A stretch of 64,000 bases of DNA from Sphingosinicella sp041916975 (GCF_041916975.1 NZ_JAYRYK010000001.1:1612001-1676000), one strand, 5' to 3'; shown: positions 8,956 through 17,292, numbered from the stretch's first letter. Program-made: numbers and translations. Notes: generated by a model from the sequence alone, not told the origin.

Positions 8956-10152
8956 ATGGCGAATTACGTCTTCAAGCTCCCCGACATCGGCGAGGGCATC
9001 GCCGAGGCCGAACTCGTCCAGTGGTACGTGAAGCCCGGGGACACGGTCGCGGAGGATCAGCCCCTCGCCGACGTGATGACCGACAAGGCGACCGTGGAAC
9101 TCACCTCGCCGGTTTCCGGCACGATCGTCGCCATCCACGGCGAGGTCGGGCAGCTTCGCCAGATCGGCTCGGCACTCGTCGAATTCGCGCTCGAAGGTGA
9201 AGCGCCCGCCGAACCCGCGACGGAAACCGCCGAAGAAGCGCGTCCGCCGGTCGCAGCCGCGCCGGAACCCGCTGCCCCGGATTCCGCAACCACACGGCCG
9301 AAAGCCTCGCCGCTGGTGCGGCGCCTCGCCAAGCAGGCCGGTGTGCGGCTGGAGGAGGTGATGGGCTCAGGTCCCTATGGCCGCATCCGCCGTCCGGATT
9401 TCGAGGCGCACGTCGCAGGGCTGCGGCAACCGCAAGCTGCGCCGGCCAGCGCGGACGAATTCACCGAGGTGAAGCTCGTCGGCCTGCGCCGCAAGATCGC
9501 CGAGAAGATGGAAATCTCCGCGCGACGGATTCCGCATTTCGCTTATGTGGAAGAGGTCGATCTCACTGCGCTTGAAACCGCGCGCGCGCAGCTCAATGCG
9601 TGCTATGGAAACGACCGTCCGAAGCTGACGCTGCTGCCCTTCTTCATCCAGGCACTCGTCCGCGTACTACCGCAGTTCCCAAAGATCAACGGGACCTACG
9701 ACGACGAGACCGGCATCGTCCGGCGCTACACGCCCGTCCATGCGGGCATCGCGACGCAAACCGATAACGGTCTTATCGTGCCGGTCGTGCGAAATGCGCA
9801 AACCCTTGGCCTCTGGGATCTCGCTGAGGAGATCGCCCGCCTTGCCGCCGCTGCGCGCGAGGGCACCGCGAAGCGCGACGAACTCTCCGGTTCCACGATC
9901 ACGATCACCAGCCTCGGCACGCTCGGCGGCATCGCAACAACGCCGGTCATCAACCATCCCGAGGTCGCGATCATCGGCCCCAATCGCCTCGTCGAACGCC
10001 CGGTCGTGCGCGGCGGCGCGATCGAGATCCGCAAGATGATGAACATCTCCTCGTCGTTCGACCACCGCGTGGTGGACGGCTACGATGCGGCGCGGTTCAT
10101 CGGCGAGGTGAAGGCGCTTCTGGAAACCCCGACGCTGCTGCTCGCGCACTGA
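8956..10152 (+). CDS. bkdB: Branched-chain 2-oxo acid dehydrogenase E2 (dihydrolipoyl acyltransferase)
   Basis: A 398-aa E2 in the standard order: one lipoyl domain (residues 1-80, lipoyl lysine K44 in DVMTDKATVE), an Ala/Pro/Glu linker, a peripheral subunit-binding domain (SPLVRRLAKQ, about 118-152), and the catalytic acyltransferase domain ending in the active-site motif DHRVVDG with H370. It transfers the branched acyl group to CoA. At just under 400 residues it is on the short side because the linkers are short. No E3 (dihydrolipoamide dehydrogenase) follows; the complex must use an E3 encoded outside this window. Confidence 0.94.
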   Translation: MANYVFKLPDIGEGIAEAELVQWYVKPGDTVAEDQPLADVMTDKATVELTSPVSGTIVAIHGEVGQLRQIGSALVEFALEGEAPAEPATETAEEARPPVAAAPEPAAPDSATTRPKASPLVRRLAKQAGVRLEEVMGSGPYGRIRRPDFEAHVAGLRQPQAAPASADEFTEVKLVGLRRKIAEKMEISARRIPHFAYVEEVDLTALETARAQLNACYGNDRPKLTLLPFFIQALVRVLPQFPKINGTYDDETGIVRRYTPVHAGIATQTDNGLIVPVVRNAQTLGLWDLAEEIARLAAAAREGTAKRDELSGSTITITSLGTLGGIATTPVINHPEVAIIGPNRLVERPVVRGGAIEIRKMMNISSSFDHRVVDGYDAARFIGEVKALLETPTLLLAH

Positions 10153-10153
10153 G

Positions 10154-10825
10154 TTATTGGCTTCGGCGCGCCGTCAGGATGCGTATCGGGGCCGCGATCA
10201 TCTGCCCCTTCATCACGCCTGCGCCCAGCGTCGGCGAAGTCGGCGCGTTCATGATCTTGCGCACCGTCTCCATGCCCTCGACGACATGGCCGAACACGGC
10301 GAAGCCGAGATTGTCGCCGGGCTTCGAGGGATCGGCATTCAGCGATTCGAGCGCGCCGACGGTGATGAAGAAATCGCCGTCCGCGCTCCCCGGCGCGCCG
10401 CGCGCCATGGAGATCGCGCCGTCGGTGTGCGAAAGCCCGGTCTTCGTCGTCGGCTCGTGCGCGATCTTGGGCAGCACCTTCTTGGGGTTGCCCTGCGTCC
10501 CGCCCTGGATGAGCCCGTAGCTGCCGTCGTCGGTGAGCTTCATGGCGCGGTAGAACACCGTACCGTCCATCCGCTTCTGGTCGACGTAGCGCAGGAAGTT
10601 CGCTGTCGTCAGCGGCGCCCGCTCCTTTTCCAGCGCCAGCACGATCGGGCCCTCGCTGGTCGTGATTGCAACGCGCACGGTCTCGTAGACCTTCTCCGGC
10701 GCAGGCGGCGGCGCGGGCGGCGCTTCGGCGGGCGTTGCCAAGGTCTGCGGCTCGGTTTGCGCGAACGACGGCATGGCGGCGGCAACGGCGAGCAGCACGG
10801 TGCAAAGGGCGGTCAGGCGAATCAT
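10154..10825 (-). CDS. Cyclophilin-type peptidyl-prolyl isomerase, exported
   Basis: A 223-aa protein with a signal peptide (MIRLTALCTVLLAVAAAMPSFA), a short Pro/Ala-rich linker, then a cyclophilin domain (DGTVFYRAM, LIQGGTQGNP, GAISMARG, DFFITVG, FAVFGHVVEGME). It catalyses cis-trans isomerisation of prolyl bonds in periplasmic proteins. The ATG at 10825 is chosen because it begins the signal peptide; the open frame further upstream shows no homology. Its stop lies 1 bp from that of the convergent E2 gene. The small insertions between strands are of the bacterial PpiA/PpiB type. Confidence 0.92.
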   Translation of the reverse strand: MIRLTALCTVLLAVAAAMPSFAQTEPQTLATPAEAPPAPPPAPEKVYETVRVAITTSEGPIVLALEKERAPLTTANFLRYVDQKRMDGTVFYRAMKLTDDGSYGLIQGGTQGNPKKVLPKIAHEPTTKTGLSHTDGAISMARGAPGSADGDFFITVGALESLNADPSKPGDNLGFAVFGHVVEGMETVRKIMNAPTSPTLGAGVMKGQMIAAPIRILTARRSQ

Positions 10826-10878
10826 GCCGGCAAGGTTAGTGCGGCTTGCCGTCCGGCGGAATCGCAAATCCGCCTCCC

Positions 10879-11694
10879 TCAGCCGACGAACGCGCGTTCG
10901 ATCACATAATGGCCCGGCTCCGCGTTCGATCCTTCCGCAAAACCGCAAGATTCGAACCGCGCGGCGAGCGAACGGATCATCGTCATGCTGCCGCACATCA
11001 TCACGCGGTCGATTTCGGGGTCGAACGCCTTGGGTCCGGTGAGCGGCGGGCCGAACAGCGTGCCATCTTCGATCAGCGCATCGATGCGGCCGGTGGTGCG
11101 GAACGGCTCGCGCGTCACGGTCGGCAGATAGGAAAGCTGCAGCAGCGCCTGGTCCTGCACCAGGGGATCGCCCGCCAGATGGCCTTCGAGCTCGGTTCGG
11201 TAGGCAAGATCGCTCACCTGCCGCACCGAATGGACAAGCACGATCTGGTTGAACCGCTCGTAAATGTCGGGATCGCGGACGAGGCTCATGAACGGCGCGA
11301 GACCCGTGCCGGTCGAGAGCAGGAACAGCCGCCGTCCCGGCAGCAGGGCGTCGGCGACGAGCGTGCCCGTGGGCTTCCGGCCGAGAAAGAGCTGGTCGCC
11401 GGGCTTCACGCGCTGGAGCTGTGAGGTGAGCGGGCCATCGGGGACCTTGATCGACAGGAACTCAAGTTCCTCCGCCCATGCGGGGCTCGCGATCGAATAG
11501 GCGCGCAGCAGCGGCCGCCGCTCGCCAGGCAGGCCGATCATCACGAACTCCCCCGAACGGAACCGGAAGCTCGAAGGGCGCGTGATCGTGAAGCTGAACA
11601 GATGCTCGTTCCAGTGCCGCACGGCGCGCACGATTTCCACGGTCAGCGCATCGGACGGCGCGAGGATACGGGCTGCCGCGGCGCGGTCACTCAT
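10879..11694 (-). CDS. fpr: Ferredoxin-NADP(+) reductase
   Basis: A 271-aa flavoprotein of the bacterial (subclass II) Fpr type. It has the FAD-binding RAYSIASP motif, the NADP-binding STGTGLAPFMSLVRD motif, and the characteristic C-terminal ending with an aromatic near the end (ERAFVG). It moves electrons between NADPH and ferredoxin or flavodoxin, often for oxidative-stress defence or P450 and Fe-S systems. It is divergent from the cyd genes across about 195 bp holding a palindromic AT-rich element. Confidence 0.94.
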   Translation of the reverse strand: MSDRAAAARILAPSDALTVEIVRAVRHWNEHLFSFTITRPSSFRFRSGEFVMIGLPGERRPLLRAYSIASPAWAEELEFLSIKVPDGPLTSQLQRVKPGDQLFLGRKPTGTLVADALLPGRRLFLLSTGTGLAPFMSLVRDPDIYERFNQIVLVHSVRQVSDLAYRTELEGHLAGDPLVQDQALLQLSYLPTVTREPFRTTGRIDALIEDGTLFGPPLTGPKAFDPEIDRVMMCGSMTMIRSLAARFESCGFAEGSNAEPGHYVIERAFVG

Positions 11695-11749
11695 GGGTCG
11701 TCTTTCGTCTCAAGCTGGCGAATCGCATGCCTTTCTACGCTATTGCGAA

Positions 11750-11766
11750 TGATTTGCAAATAATCA
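11750..11766. promoter_or_regulatory. Palindromic element between fpr and cydA
   Basis: TGATT-TGCAAAT-AATCA, with the perfect inner palindrome ATTTGCAAAT, lies 56 bp upstream of the fpr start and 124 bp upstream of cydA. It looks like an operator. It resembles Fur-type AT-rich boxes only loosely, so the regulator is open. Confidence 0.35.
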
Positions 11767-11889
11767 TCGTCTGCACACTCAACTGGACAGAACGTCGCGG
11801 AACATCACGTCGCATTGCGGCGGTCGCAGCGGACGCCGAAATGTGGTAGCCAGGTCAAACAGATAGGCTGACGGCAAGGAGTCGCCGCT

Positions 11890-13308
11890 GTGTTCGAATC
11901 ACTCTTCGGTTCCGTGGATGCCGTGCTGCTGGCGCGCATCCAGTTCGCGTTCACGGTCAGCTTCCATTTCATCTTCCCCGCCTTCTCGATCGGGCTGGCG
12001 AGCTACCTCGCCGTGCTCGAAGGTCTGTGGCTGAAGACGGGGCAGAGCCATTATCTCGATCTTTTCCGCTACTGGCTGAAGATTTTCGCGGTCACCTTCG
12101 CGATGGGCGTCGTCTCGGGCATCGTCATGTCCTACCAGTTCGGCACGAACTGGTCGGTGTTCTCCGACAAGGCCGGGCCCGTCATCGGCCCTTTGATGGC
12201 CTATGAAGTGCTCACCGCCTTCTTCCTCGAAGCGGGTTTCCTCGGCGTCATGCTGTTCGGCATGAACAAGGTGGGAAAGAAGCTGCACTTTACGGCGACG
12301 CTGATGGTGGCGATCGGCACGTTCATCTCGGCCTTCTGGATTCTCAGCGTCAATTCGTGGATGCAGACGCCGACCGGCCACATCATGGGCGAGAACGGCC
12401 AGTTCCTGCCCGGGGAGAGCTGGTGGGCGATCATCTTCAACCCCAGCTTCCCCTACCGCCTCGTCCACACGGTGATCGCCGCCTATCTCACCACGGCATT
12501 CGTCGTCGGCGCGGTGGGCGCATGGCATCTTCTGAAAGACCGCGTGAACCCGCACGCACGCATCATGTTCTCGATGGCGATGTGGATGGCCGCGCTCGTC
12601 GCGCCCGTCCAAATCTTCGCGGGCGACATGCACGGGCTTAACACGCTCGAACACCAGCCGGTGAAGGTGATGGCGATGGAGGGCCACTATCAGAGCCACC
12701 CGCAGGGGGCGCCCTTCTATCTCTTCGGTATCCCGAACAGCAAAGAGCAGCGCATCGACTACGCGATCGCGATTCCCAAAGCCTCGTCACTGATCCTGAA
12801 GCATGATCCGAACGCGCCTCTTGCCGGCCTCGACACCGTGCCGCGCGACGAACAGCCGCCCGTGGGCATCGTGTTCTGGTCGTTCCGCATCATGGTCGGC
12901 ATCGGAATGCTGATGCTCGGCATCGGCATGTGGAGTCTCCTCGCCCGCGTGAAAGGCCGCCTCTACGACTGGCCGCTGCTGCACCGCGCGGCGATGGTGA
13001 TGGGGCCGTCGGGGTTCGTCGCCGTCATCGCGGGCTGGGTGACGACGGAGGTCGGGCGCCAGCCCTACACCGTCTACGGCCTGCTGCGGACCGCTGACAG
13101 CGCCTCGCCGCTCGCCGCGCCTGCCGTGGGGGCCTCGCTCGTCGCCTTCGTCATCATCTACTTCGCGGTGTTCGGCGCCGGCACATGGTACATCCTGAAG
13201 CTGATGTCGCACCGGCCGAAATCCGGCGAAGCGGGCGTCGAGGCCGAACCCGGACCGGTTCGCACAACGGGCATCACCCCCGCACCCGCGCTGGAGAGCG
13301 GACAATGA
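11890..13308 (+). CDS. cydA: Cytochrome bd-type ubiquinol oxidase subunit I (cyanide-insensitive type)
   Basis: A 472-aa multi-spanning membrane protein. It contains the N-terminal haem-ligand helix (FTVSFHFIFPAFSIGLA), GDMHGLNTLEHQPVKVMAMEGHY and the conserved GWVTTEVGRQPYTVYGLLRT. The quinol-binding loop is short, as in CioA-type oxidases. With subunit II it oxidises ubiquinol and reduces oxygen to water without proton pumping. The start is a GTG at 11890 with AAGGAG upstream. Its stop overlaps the cydB start (ATGA). Confidence 0.95.
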   Translation: MFESLFGSVDAVLLARIQFAFTVSFHFIFPAFSIGLASYLAVLEGLWLKTGQSHYLDLFRYWLKIFAVTFAMGVVSGIVMSYQFGTNWSVFSDKAGPVIGPLMAYEVLTAFFLEAGFLGVMLFGMNKVGKKLHFTATLMVAIGTFISAFWILSVNSWMQTPTGHIMGENGQFLPGESWWAIIFNPSFPYRLVHTVIAAYLTTAFVVGAVGAWHLLKDRVNPHARIMFSMAMWMAALVAPVQIFAGDMHGLNTLEHQPVKVMAMEGHYQSHPQGAPFYLFGIPNSKEQRIDYAIAIPKASSLILKHDPNAPLAGLDTVPRDEQPPVGIVFWSFRIMVGIGMLMLGIGMWSLLARVKGRLYDWPLLHRAAMVMGPSGFVAVIAGWVTTEVGRQPYTVYGLLRTADSASPLAAPAVGASLVAFVIIYFAVFGAGTWYILKLMSHRPKSGEAGVEAEPGPVRTTGITPAPALESGQ

Positions 13309-14309
13309 GCGTCAACATCGATCTCACCACCGTCTGGGCGTTCATCATCGCCTTCGGCATCTTTGCCTATGTGGTGATGGACGGGTTCGATCTCGGCATC
13401 GGCATCCTCTTCCCGGTCTTCAAGGGCGAGGAACGCGATCAGGCGATGAACGCCATCGCGCCGGTGTGGGACGGCAACGAGACATGGCTCGTACTCGGCG
13501 GCGGCGGGCTTTTCGCCGCCTTCCCGCTCGCCTACGCCATCATCCTGCCCGCCACCTATCCGCTGATCATCGCAATGCTGCTCGGGCTCGTGTTCCGCGG
13601 CGTCGCGTTCGAGTTTCGCTGGCGTGATCCCGGCCACCGCGCCTTCTGGGACATGGCGTTCACCGGCGGCTCGATCGTCGCGGCGTTTTCGCAGGGCATG
13701 ATCCTCGGCGCGATCCTGCAGGGCATCGATGTCGATGGCCGCGCCTATGCCGGCGGCTGGCTCGATTGGCTCAGCCCCTACAGCCTGCTCACCGGCGCGG
13801 GCGTCGTCGCGGGCTATGCGCTGCTCGGCGCGACATGGCTGATCGTGAAGGTGGAAGGCGGCGCGCTCGATCATGCCTACCGCCTCGCGGGCCGCGCCGC
13901 GATCGCGACGCTGGCGCTGATGATCGCGGTCAGCCTTGCAACGCCCTTCCTCGAACACCGCTACTGGCAGCGCTGGTTCGACATGCCGAACATGCTCTTC
14001 ACCAGCCAGGTGCCGCTGCTCGTCGCGATCGTCACCTACTTTCTGTTCCGCACGCTGAGGAAGCGCGCCACGTGGTCGCCCTTCCTGCTCGCGCTCGGCC
14101 TGTTCCTGCTCGGTACGATCGGCCTTGGTATCAGCATGTTCCCCTATGTGGTGCCGGACAGCGTCACGATCTGGGATGCCGCCGCACCGGAGCGCAGCCA
14201 GGTCTTCATGCTCGTGGGCGTCGTCCTCGTCATGCCGCTCATCCTCGCCTACACCGCGTGGGCTTACTGGGTGTTCCGCGGCAAGGTCGGCAGCCATGGC
14301 TACCACTAA
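13305..14309 (+). CDS. cydB: Cytochrome bd-type ubiquinol oxidase subunit II
   Basis: A 334-aa membrane protein beginning with the family signature region YVVMDGFDLGIGILFP and containing WDGNETWLVLGGGGLFAAFP, both hallmarks of subunit II. It forms the heterodimer with CydA. The ATG at 13305 overlaps the cydA stop by four bases, and its own 3' end overlaps the small DUF2474 gene by 14 bp, so all three are translationally coupled. No cydDC transporter genes are adjacent. Confidence 0.95.
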   Translation: MSVNIDLTTVWAFIIAFGIFAYVVMDGFDLGIGILFPVFKGEERDQAMNAIAPVWDGNETWLVLGGGGLFAAFPLAYAIILPATYPLIIAMLLGLVFRGVAFEFRWRDPGHRAFWDMAFTGGSIVAAFSQGMILGAILQGIDVDGRAYAGGWLDWLSPYSLLTGAGVVAGYALLGATWLIVKVEGGALDHAYRLAGRAAIATLALMIAVSLATPFLEHRYWQRWFDMPNMLFTSQVPLLVAIVTYFLFRTLRKRATWSPFLLALGLFLLGTIGLGISMFPYVVPDSVTIWDAAAPERSQVFMLVGVVLVMPLILAYTAWAYWVFRGKVGSHGYH

Positions 14310-14418
14310 GACCGAGGCGTCGCTCTGGAAGCGCCTCGCATGGATGGCGGCGATCTGGGCGGCGAGCGTCGCTGTGCTCGGCGTCGTCGCGATGCTGCTG
14401 AAGGCCTGGCTGCGCTGA
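14296..14418 (+). CDS. DUF2474-type small membrane subunit of the bd oxidase
   Basis: A 40-aa peptide: a charged N-terminus (MATTKTEASLWKRLAW) followed by one transmembrane helix (MAAIWAASVAVLGVVAMLLKAWL). Peptides of this size and pattern (DUF2474) follow CioAB-type oxidases and are thought to act like CydX, stabilising the haem centre. The gene overlaps the end of cydB by 14 bp in another frame, which is why it is easily missed. Confidence 0.75.
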   Translation: MATTKTEASLWKRLAWMAAIWAASVAVLGVVAMLLKAWLR

Positions 14419-14422
14419 ACCT

Positions 14423-14815
14423 TCAGGCGGGTTCGTCGACGCCCAAATGCCGGCCGGTCGCCCGCTTGTGCGCCCGCAGGATCTTCACGACGTCCGCCTC
14501 TCGGTCGAACTGCATCCCGAACCGGCCGTGCTCCGCCCAGCGCACGACGCCGGCGAGCGGCGCGTTACCCGGCAGGTCCACCACCACGCGCGCACCGATC
14601 TCAGGGTAATAAGGACTGCGCAGCCGCATCCCGCGCGCGGAAATCTCCACCACGGTCGCCGGGCCCGCCCACCCCCGCGTCCGCATCCGCGCCGACCAGA
14701 ACAGTGCCAGAGACCGCGTGGCACCGCGCCGCTCCGGCCCGCCCGCGAGGGCCTTGCCGCCATCGCCGCGCCACGTGGGAAGTACGCCCTGCAACCTTGC
14801 AAAAAACTGGATCAT
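14423..14815 (-). CDS. PilZ-domain protein
   Basis: A 130-aa protein with a single PilZ-like domain from about residue 40: an arginine-rich segment (ARMRTRG) followed by VVEISARGMRLRSP, matching the (D/N)xSxxG core, then GARVVVDLPG and GVVRWAEHGRFGMQFDRE. PilZ domains bind cyclic di-GMP; here the usual RxxxR is imperfect, so binding is not certain. The ATG at 14815 begins a plausible N-terminus; a longer frame extends upstream without homology. It converges with the oxidase genes, 4 bp apart. Confidence 0.72.
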   Translation of the reverse strand: MIQFFARLQGVLPTWRGDGGKALAGGPERRGATRSLALFWSARMRTRGWAGPATVVEISARGMRLRSPYYPEIGARVVVDLPGNAPLAGVVRWAEHGRFGMQFDREADVVKILRAHKRATGRHLGVDEPA

Positions 14816-14989
14816 CTGAGCCGCCCCTTGTCGAAGCCCGTGATCCCCCGCAGCGCCGGTGTGCCCCCAAAAACGTAAACAAAACCTTAAAATACACTCG
14901 CGGAAGTTGATTTTGCTGCCAGCGTTGCAATTCCTGCAACGATCGATGCAGACTTTGCGGTGGTCAGCAGCCCTTCGCAGGTGCAACAA

Positions 14990-15063
14990 AGGGCCCGCCA
15001 GAAATGGCGATCCTCCCCAAGGATTTACTATTAGGGCCGGCCTTCGGGTCGGCCCTTTTCTTT
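14990..15063 (+). ncRNA. Candidate small RNA ending in a strong terminator
   Basis: A hairpin ATCCT-CCCCA-AGGAT (15010-15024) with a C-rich, anti-Shine-Dalgarno-like loop is followed directly by a near-ideal intrinsic terminator. No plus-strand coding gene precedes it: DUF2474 ends at 14418 and PilZ lies on the other strand. The 5' end is unknown and could lie anywhere from about 14890; a TAAAAT box is at 14888-14893 without a clear -35. Confidence 0.3.
15034..15063 (+). terminator. Strong intrinsic terminator
   Basis: A nine-base-pair stem GGGCCGGCC/GGTCGGCCC (one G-U) closed by a TTCG tetraloop and followed by TTTTCTTT on the plus strand. On the minus strand there is no U-run, so it is not an obvious terminator for the LysR gene at 15085. 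Confidence 0.9.
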
Positions 15064-15084
15064 ACTCAGGCTGTTGCAGGAAGT

Positions 15085-15993
15085 TCAGGCGGTGGCGGAA
15101 AGCGCCCCGACCTCGGGCCGCACCGCGGATTCGGCCTGAAGCCAGTCGCGGAAGCGCCGTAGTGCAACGTCGGATGCGCCCGGCTTCCGGGAAACCCACC
15201 AATAGCTGTAGGGTGTCGCGACACTTTCACCGAACGGCCGCTCGAGCCGGGCGTCGCCTTCGTAGAAACGCACCGAATCCTCCAGCGTCAGTGCGATGCC
15301 GAGCCCGGCCTCCGCCGCTGCGATCAACATCGGGCCGCTGTCGTACTGTTCGGTGCGCCCCATGGCGCGCTCGTCGAGCCCCATCGCCTGCAGCCACAGC
15401 GGCAGCACCTTCGAAAGCCCGCCGTGCAGCAGCAGCGTGTGATCGCGCAGCGCCTCGCGCACCGGCGTTCCTGGTGCCACAAGGCCCGGCGCACAGACCG
15501 CGAAGCCCGCCTGCGGTTTCAGCTCGCACGAATCGACGCCCTCGGGCACGGTTTCCGCAAATACGATGATGGCATCGAGGCTGGCACCCAGCTTCTCGAA
15601 CGGCGCGCCCGACGAATCGAAACGCAGGGTGATATCGGGATAACGCGCGCGAAAACGCGCGAGGCGAGGCAGCAGCCACGCGCTCGCATAGGAGGGCGGC
15701 ACGCCGATCGCGAGGCTGCGTTCGCCGCCTGAACGCACCTCGCCCAGGATCCGGCCGATCGCATCGAAATGCGGCGCGATCTGCGTGAACAGCCGGGCGC
15801 CTTCGGGCGTCGGCTTCAGTTCGTGGTGCCGCCGTTCGAAAAGCGGCCGCCCAACGTGCGCCTCCAGCGACTGGAGCCGCCGGCTCAGCGCCGAAACGGA
15901 AAGGTTCAGTTCGTTTGAGGCCGCGCGCAGGGTGCCGCCGCGGTAGGCCGCGACGAACGCTTCGAGTGAACCCATCGGCGGCAGGCGGCGCAT
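15085..15993 (-). CDS. LysR family transcriptional regulator (GcvA-like)
   Basis: A 302-aa LysR regulator. The N-terminal winged helix-turn-helix is clear (SLEAFVAAYRGGTLRAASNELNLSVSALSRRLQSLE), and the effector-binding domain carries the GcvA-subgroup pattern (ALRDHTLLLHGG, AMGRTEQYDSGPMLIAAAEAGLGIALT, RPFGESV near the end). Such regulators control amino acid or stress genes. No target is obvious: the next gene upstream is the small secreted protein at 16306 on the other strand, 312 bp away. Confidence 0.92.
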   Translation of the reverse strand: MRRLPPMGSLEAFVAAYRGGTLRAASNELNLSVSALSRRLQSLEAHVGRPLFERRHHELKPTPEGARLFTQIAPHFDAIGRILGEVRSGGERSLAIGVPPSYASAWLLPRLARFRARYPDITLRFDSSGAPFEKLGASLDAIIVFAETVPEGVDSCELKPQAGFAVCAPGLVAPGTPVREALRDHTLLLHGGLSKVLPLWLQAMGLDERAMGRTEQYDSGPMLIAAAEAGLGIALTLEDSVRFYEGDARLERPFGESVATPYSYWWVSRKPGASDVALRRFRDWLQAESAVRPEVGALSATA

Positions 15994-16305
15994 GTTACGC
16001 TGCCGTGGCCGGTCCGGCGAGGCACCGGATACACATCATGGCCTCTCTGGCTTCCACCCGCTCCGCACCTTTGCGAGCGGCGATTGCAGGCACATTGTTG
16101 CAACGCAGCATAATTTTGGCAAGAGTTGAAACCTCGTTCGGAATTTTTCCTGATCGGGCATCAAGCCATTCCATAGACTTACACACATCGTTGCAAAACT
16201 GGAAACCCACGTTGCCAAGGTCGCGATGGTCGAAGGGGGGCCATTTCATATGCTGCGTCGCACAAACGAACGGTTCCGATCGTTTGCTGAGCAGGGAGAC
16301 CCATC
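15994..16305. other. Intergenic region without recognised gene
   Basis: 312 bp between the divergent LysR gene and the small secreted protein. The middle, around 16090-16210, is AT-richer than its surroundings and carries two near-identical CGTTGCAAAACTGG/TTGTTGCAACGCAG-like TTGCAA patches, which could be regulatory. I see no convincing promoter, RNA or coding frame. Confidence 0.4.
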
Positions 16306-16620
16306 ATGAAGATCATTCTCGGTCTGGCCGCCGCGAGCATGATCGCCGGCGTGTCCGCGCCGGCTGCCGCCGCACCGTACAGCTACTATCACTCGCGCAT
16401 CGATTTCACCCACGCCTCCACGGGCTACGAGGTGTCCGGTCGCCGCACCGCGAGCGGCGTGCTCCACCTCAAGGGCGAAAACCCCGACACCGGCAAGACG
16501 TTCGCACTTCGCGTTTCGCGCAAGGGCCACATCACCGGCACGTGGGAAGGCGCCGCAGTCGACCGCTGGGTCGGTGGCGAGGATGCCCCGCAGCTGCTCG
16601 CCCAGCGCGATTTCAACTAA
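16306..16620 (+). CDS. Small exported protein of unknown function
   Basis: A 104-aa protein with a clear signal peptide (MKIILGLAAASMIAGVSAPAAAA). The mature part of about 80 residues begins PYSYYHSRIDFTHAS and reads as a small beta-rich domain (YEVSGRRTASGVLHL, TFALRVSRKGHITGTWEG). It has no cysteines. A GCAGGGAGA Shine-Dalgarno sequence precedes the ATG, and a terminator follows, so it is a stand-alone transcript. I do not recognise the family. It is divergent from the LysR regulator, which may control it. Confidence 0.75.
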   Translation: MKIILGLAAASMIAGVSAPAAAAPYSYYHSRIDFTHASTGYEVSGRRTASGVLHLKGENPDTGKTFALRVSRKGHITGTWEGAAVDRWVGGEDAPQLLAQRDFN

Positions 16621-16640
16621 CGATCCGTATCTTGATGAAA

Positions 16641-16673
16641 GGGTCTTGCCGGCATCCCCGGCAGGGCCCTTTC
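16641..16673 (+). terminator. Hairpin terminator after the small secreted protein gene
   Basis: A 12-bp stem GGGTCTTGCCGG/CCGGCAGGGCCC (three G-U pairs) with loop CATCC, followed by a weak TTTCG tail. It sits 21 bp after the stop codon. Confidence 0.65.
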
Positions 16674-16742
16674 GCGTTTCCGGGTATCGCACGCCGTTGA
16701 CCTTTGCCGCCGGCTTGTGGCAAGCGGGCGCAGCCTCGGGGC

Positions 16743-16816
16743 GCGGGTGTAGCTCAATGGTAGAGCAGAAGCCTTCCAAGCTTACGACGAGGGTTCGATT
16801 CCCTTCACCCGCTCCA
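16743..16816 (+). tRNA. tRNA-Gly (anticodon TCC)
   Basis: A cloverleaf with acceptor arms GCGGGTG/CACCCGC, D-loop AGCTCAATGGTAGAGC, anticodon loop CTTCCAA (anticodon TCC), and T-arm GAGGGTTCGATTCCCTT. The CCA end is encoded (16814-16816). The hemerythrin-like gene on the other strand ends 4 bp downstream. Confidence 0.96.
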
Positions 16817-16819
16817 GCG

Positions 16820-17230
16820 CTACGACTGCGCCATCTCCTCTTCCCGTAGGGGATAGAGTTCGATGTTCTCGCGGCGGATGCGGAGGTCGAGCGCTTCGAC
16901 AAGTGCCCACGTCGCGGTCTGGAAGGCTTCCCATTCGCTCGTGATGCGATCTTCGCTCCATTCGAGCATGTAGGCGTTGAAGGCGTCGGCGAGCCCGCCC
17001 ATCTCGCGCTGGAAGTCGAGCGCCAGCGCCGAGACCCGCGCCGAACCATCCCGGATCAGTGCGGGATAGAGCCATTTGTCCTCGATCGCGAGATGCGCGA
17101 TCAGCACGCGCGCAAGCCGCCAGCGGGACTTCGCGACCTCCAGACGGTCGCGCGCGATCACGGCATTGATGAGCGCCTCGGAGGTTTCCCCGATCTCGTC
17201 GTGCTGCTTGCGGAGCGTCTGTGTATCCAT
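16820..17230 (-). CDS. Hemerythrin-like HHE-domain protein
   Basis: A 136-aa all-helical protein. The first half carries HHE-type ligands H10 (KQHDEIG) and H46/E50 (LIAHLAIEDKWLYPAL). The second half has the expected ENIELYPL segment at about 121-128, but the histidine normally just before it is replaced by arginine (RIRRENIELYPL). The diiron site may therefore be incomplete, or the protein may bind iron differently. HHE proteins sense or bind oxygen or nitric oxide. It is convergent with tRNA-Gly and 62 bp downstream of the TetR gene on the same strand. Confidence 0.7.
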   Translation of the reverse strand: MDTQTLRKQHDEIGETSEALINAVIARDRLEVAKSRWRLARVLIAHLAIEDKWLYPALIRDGSARVSALALDFQREMGGLADAFNAYMLEWSEDRITSEWEAFQTATWALVEALDLRIRRENIELYPLREEEMAQS

Positions 17231-17292
17231 CGCCTGCCCTTTTCGCAGCGCAGCATCGGCGGGACACGTTGCTATCCGCTTAATGCGTTCGT

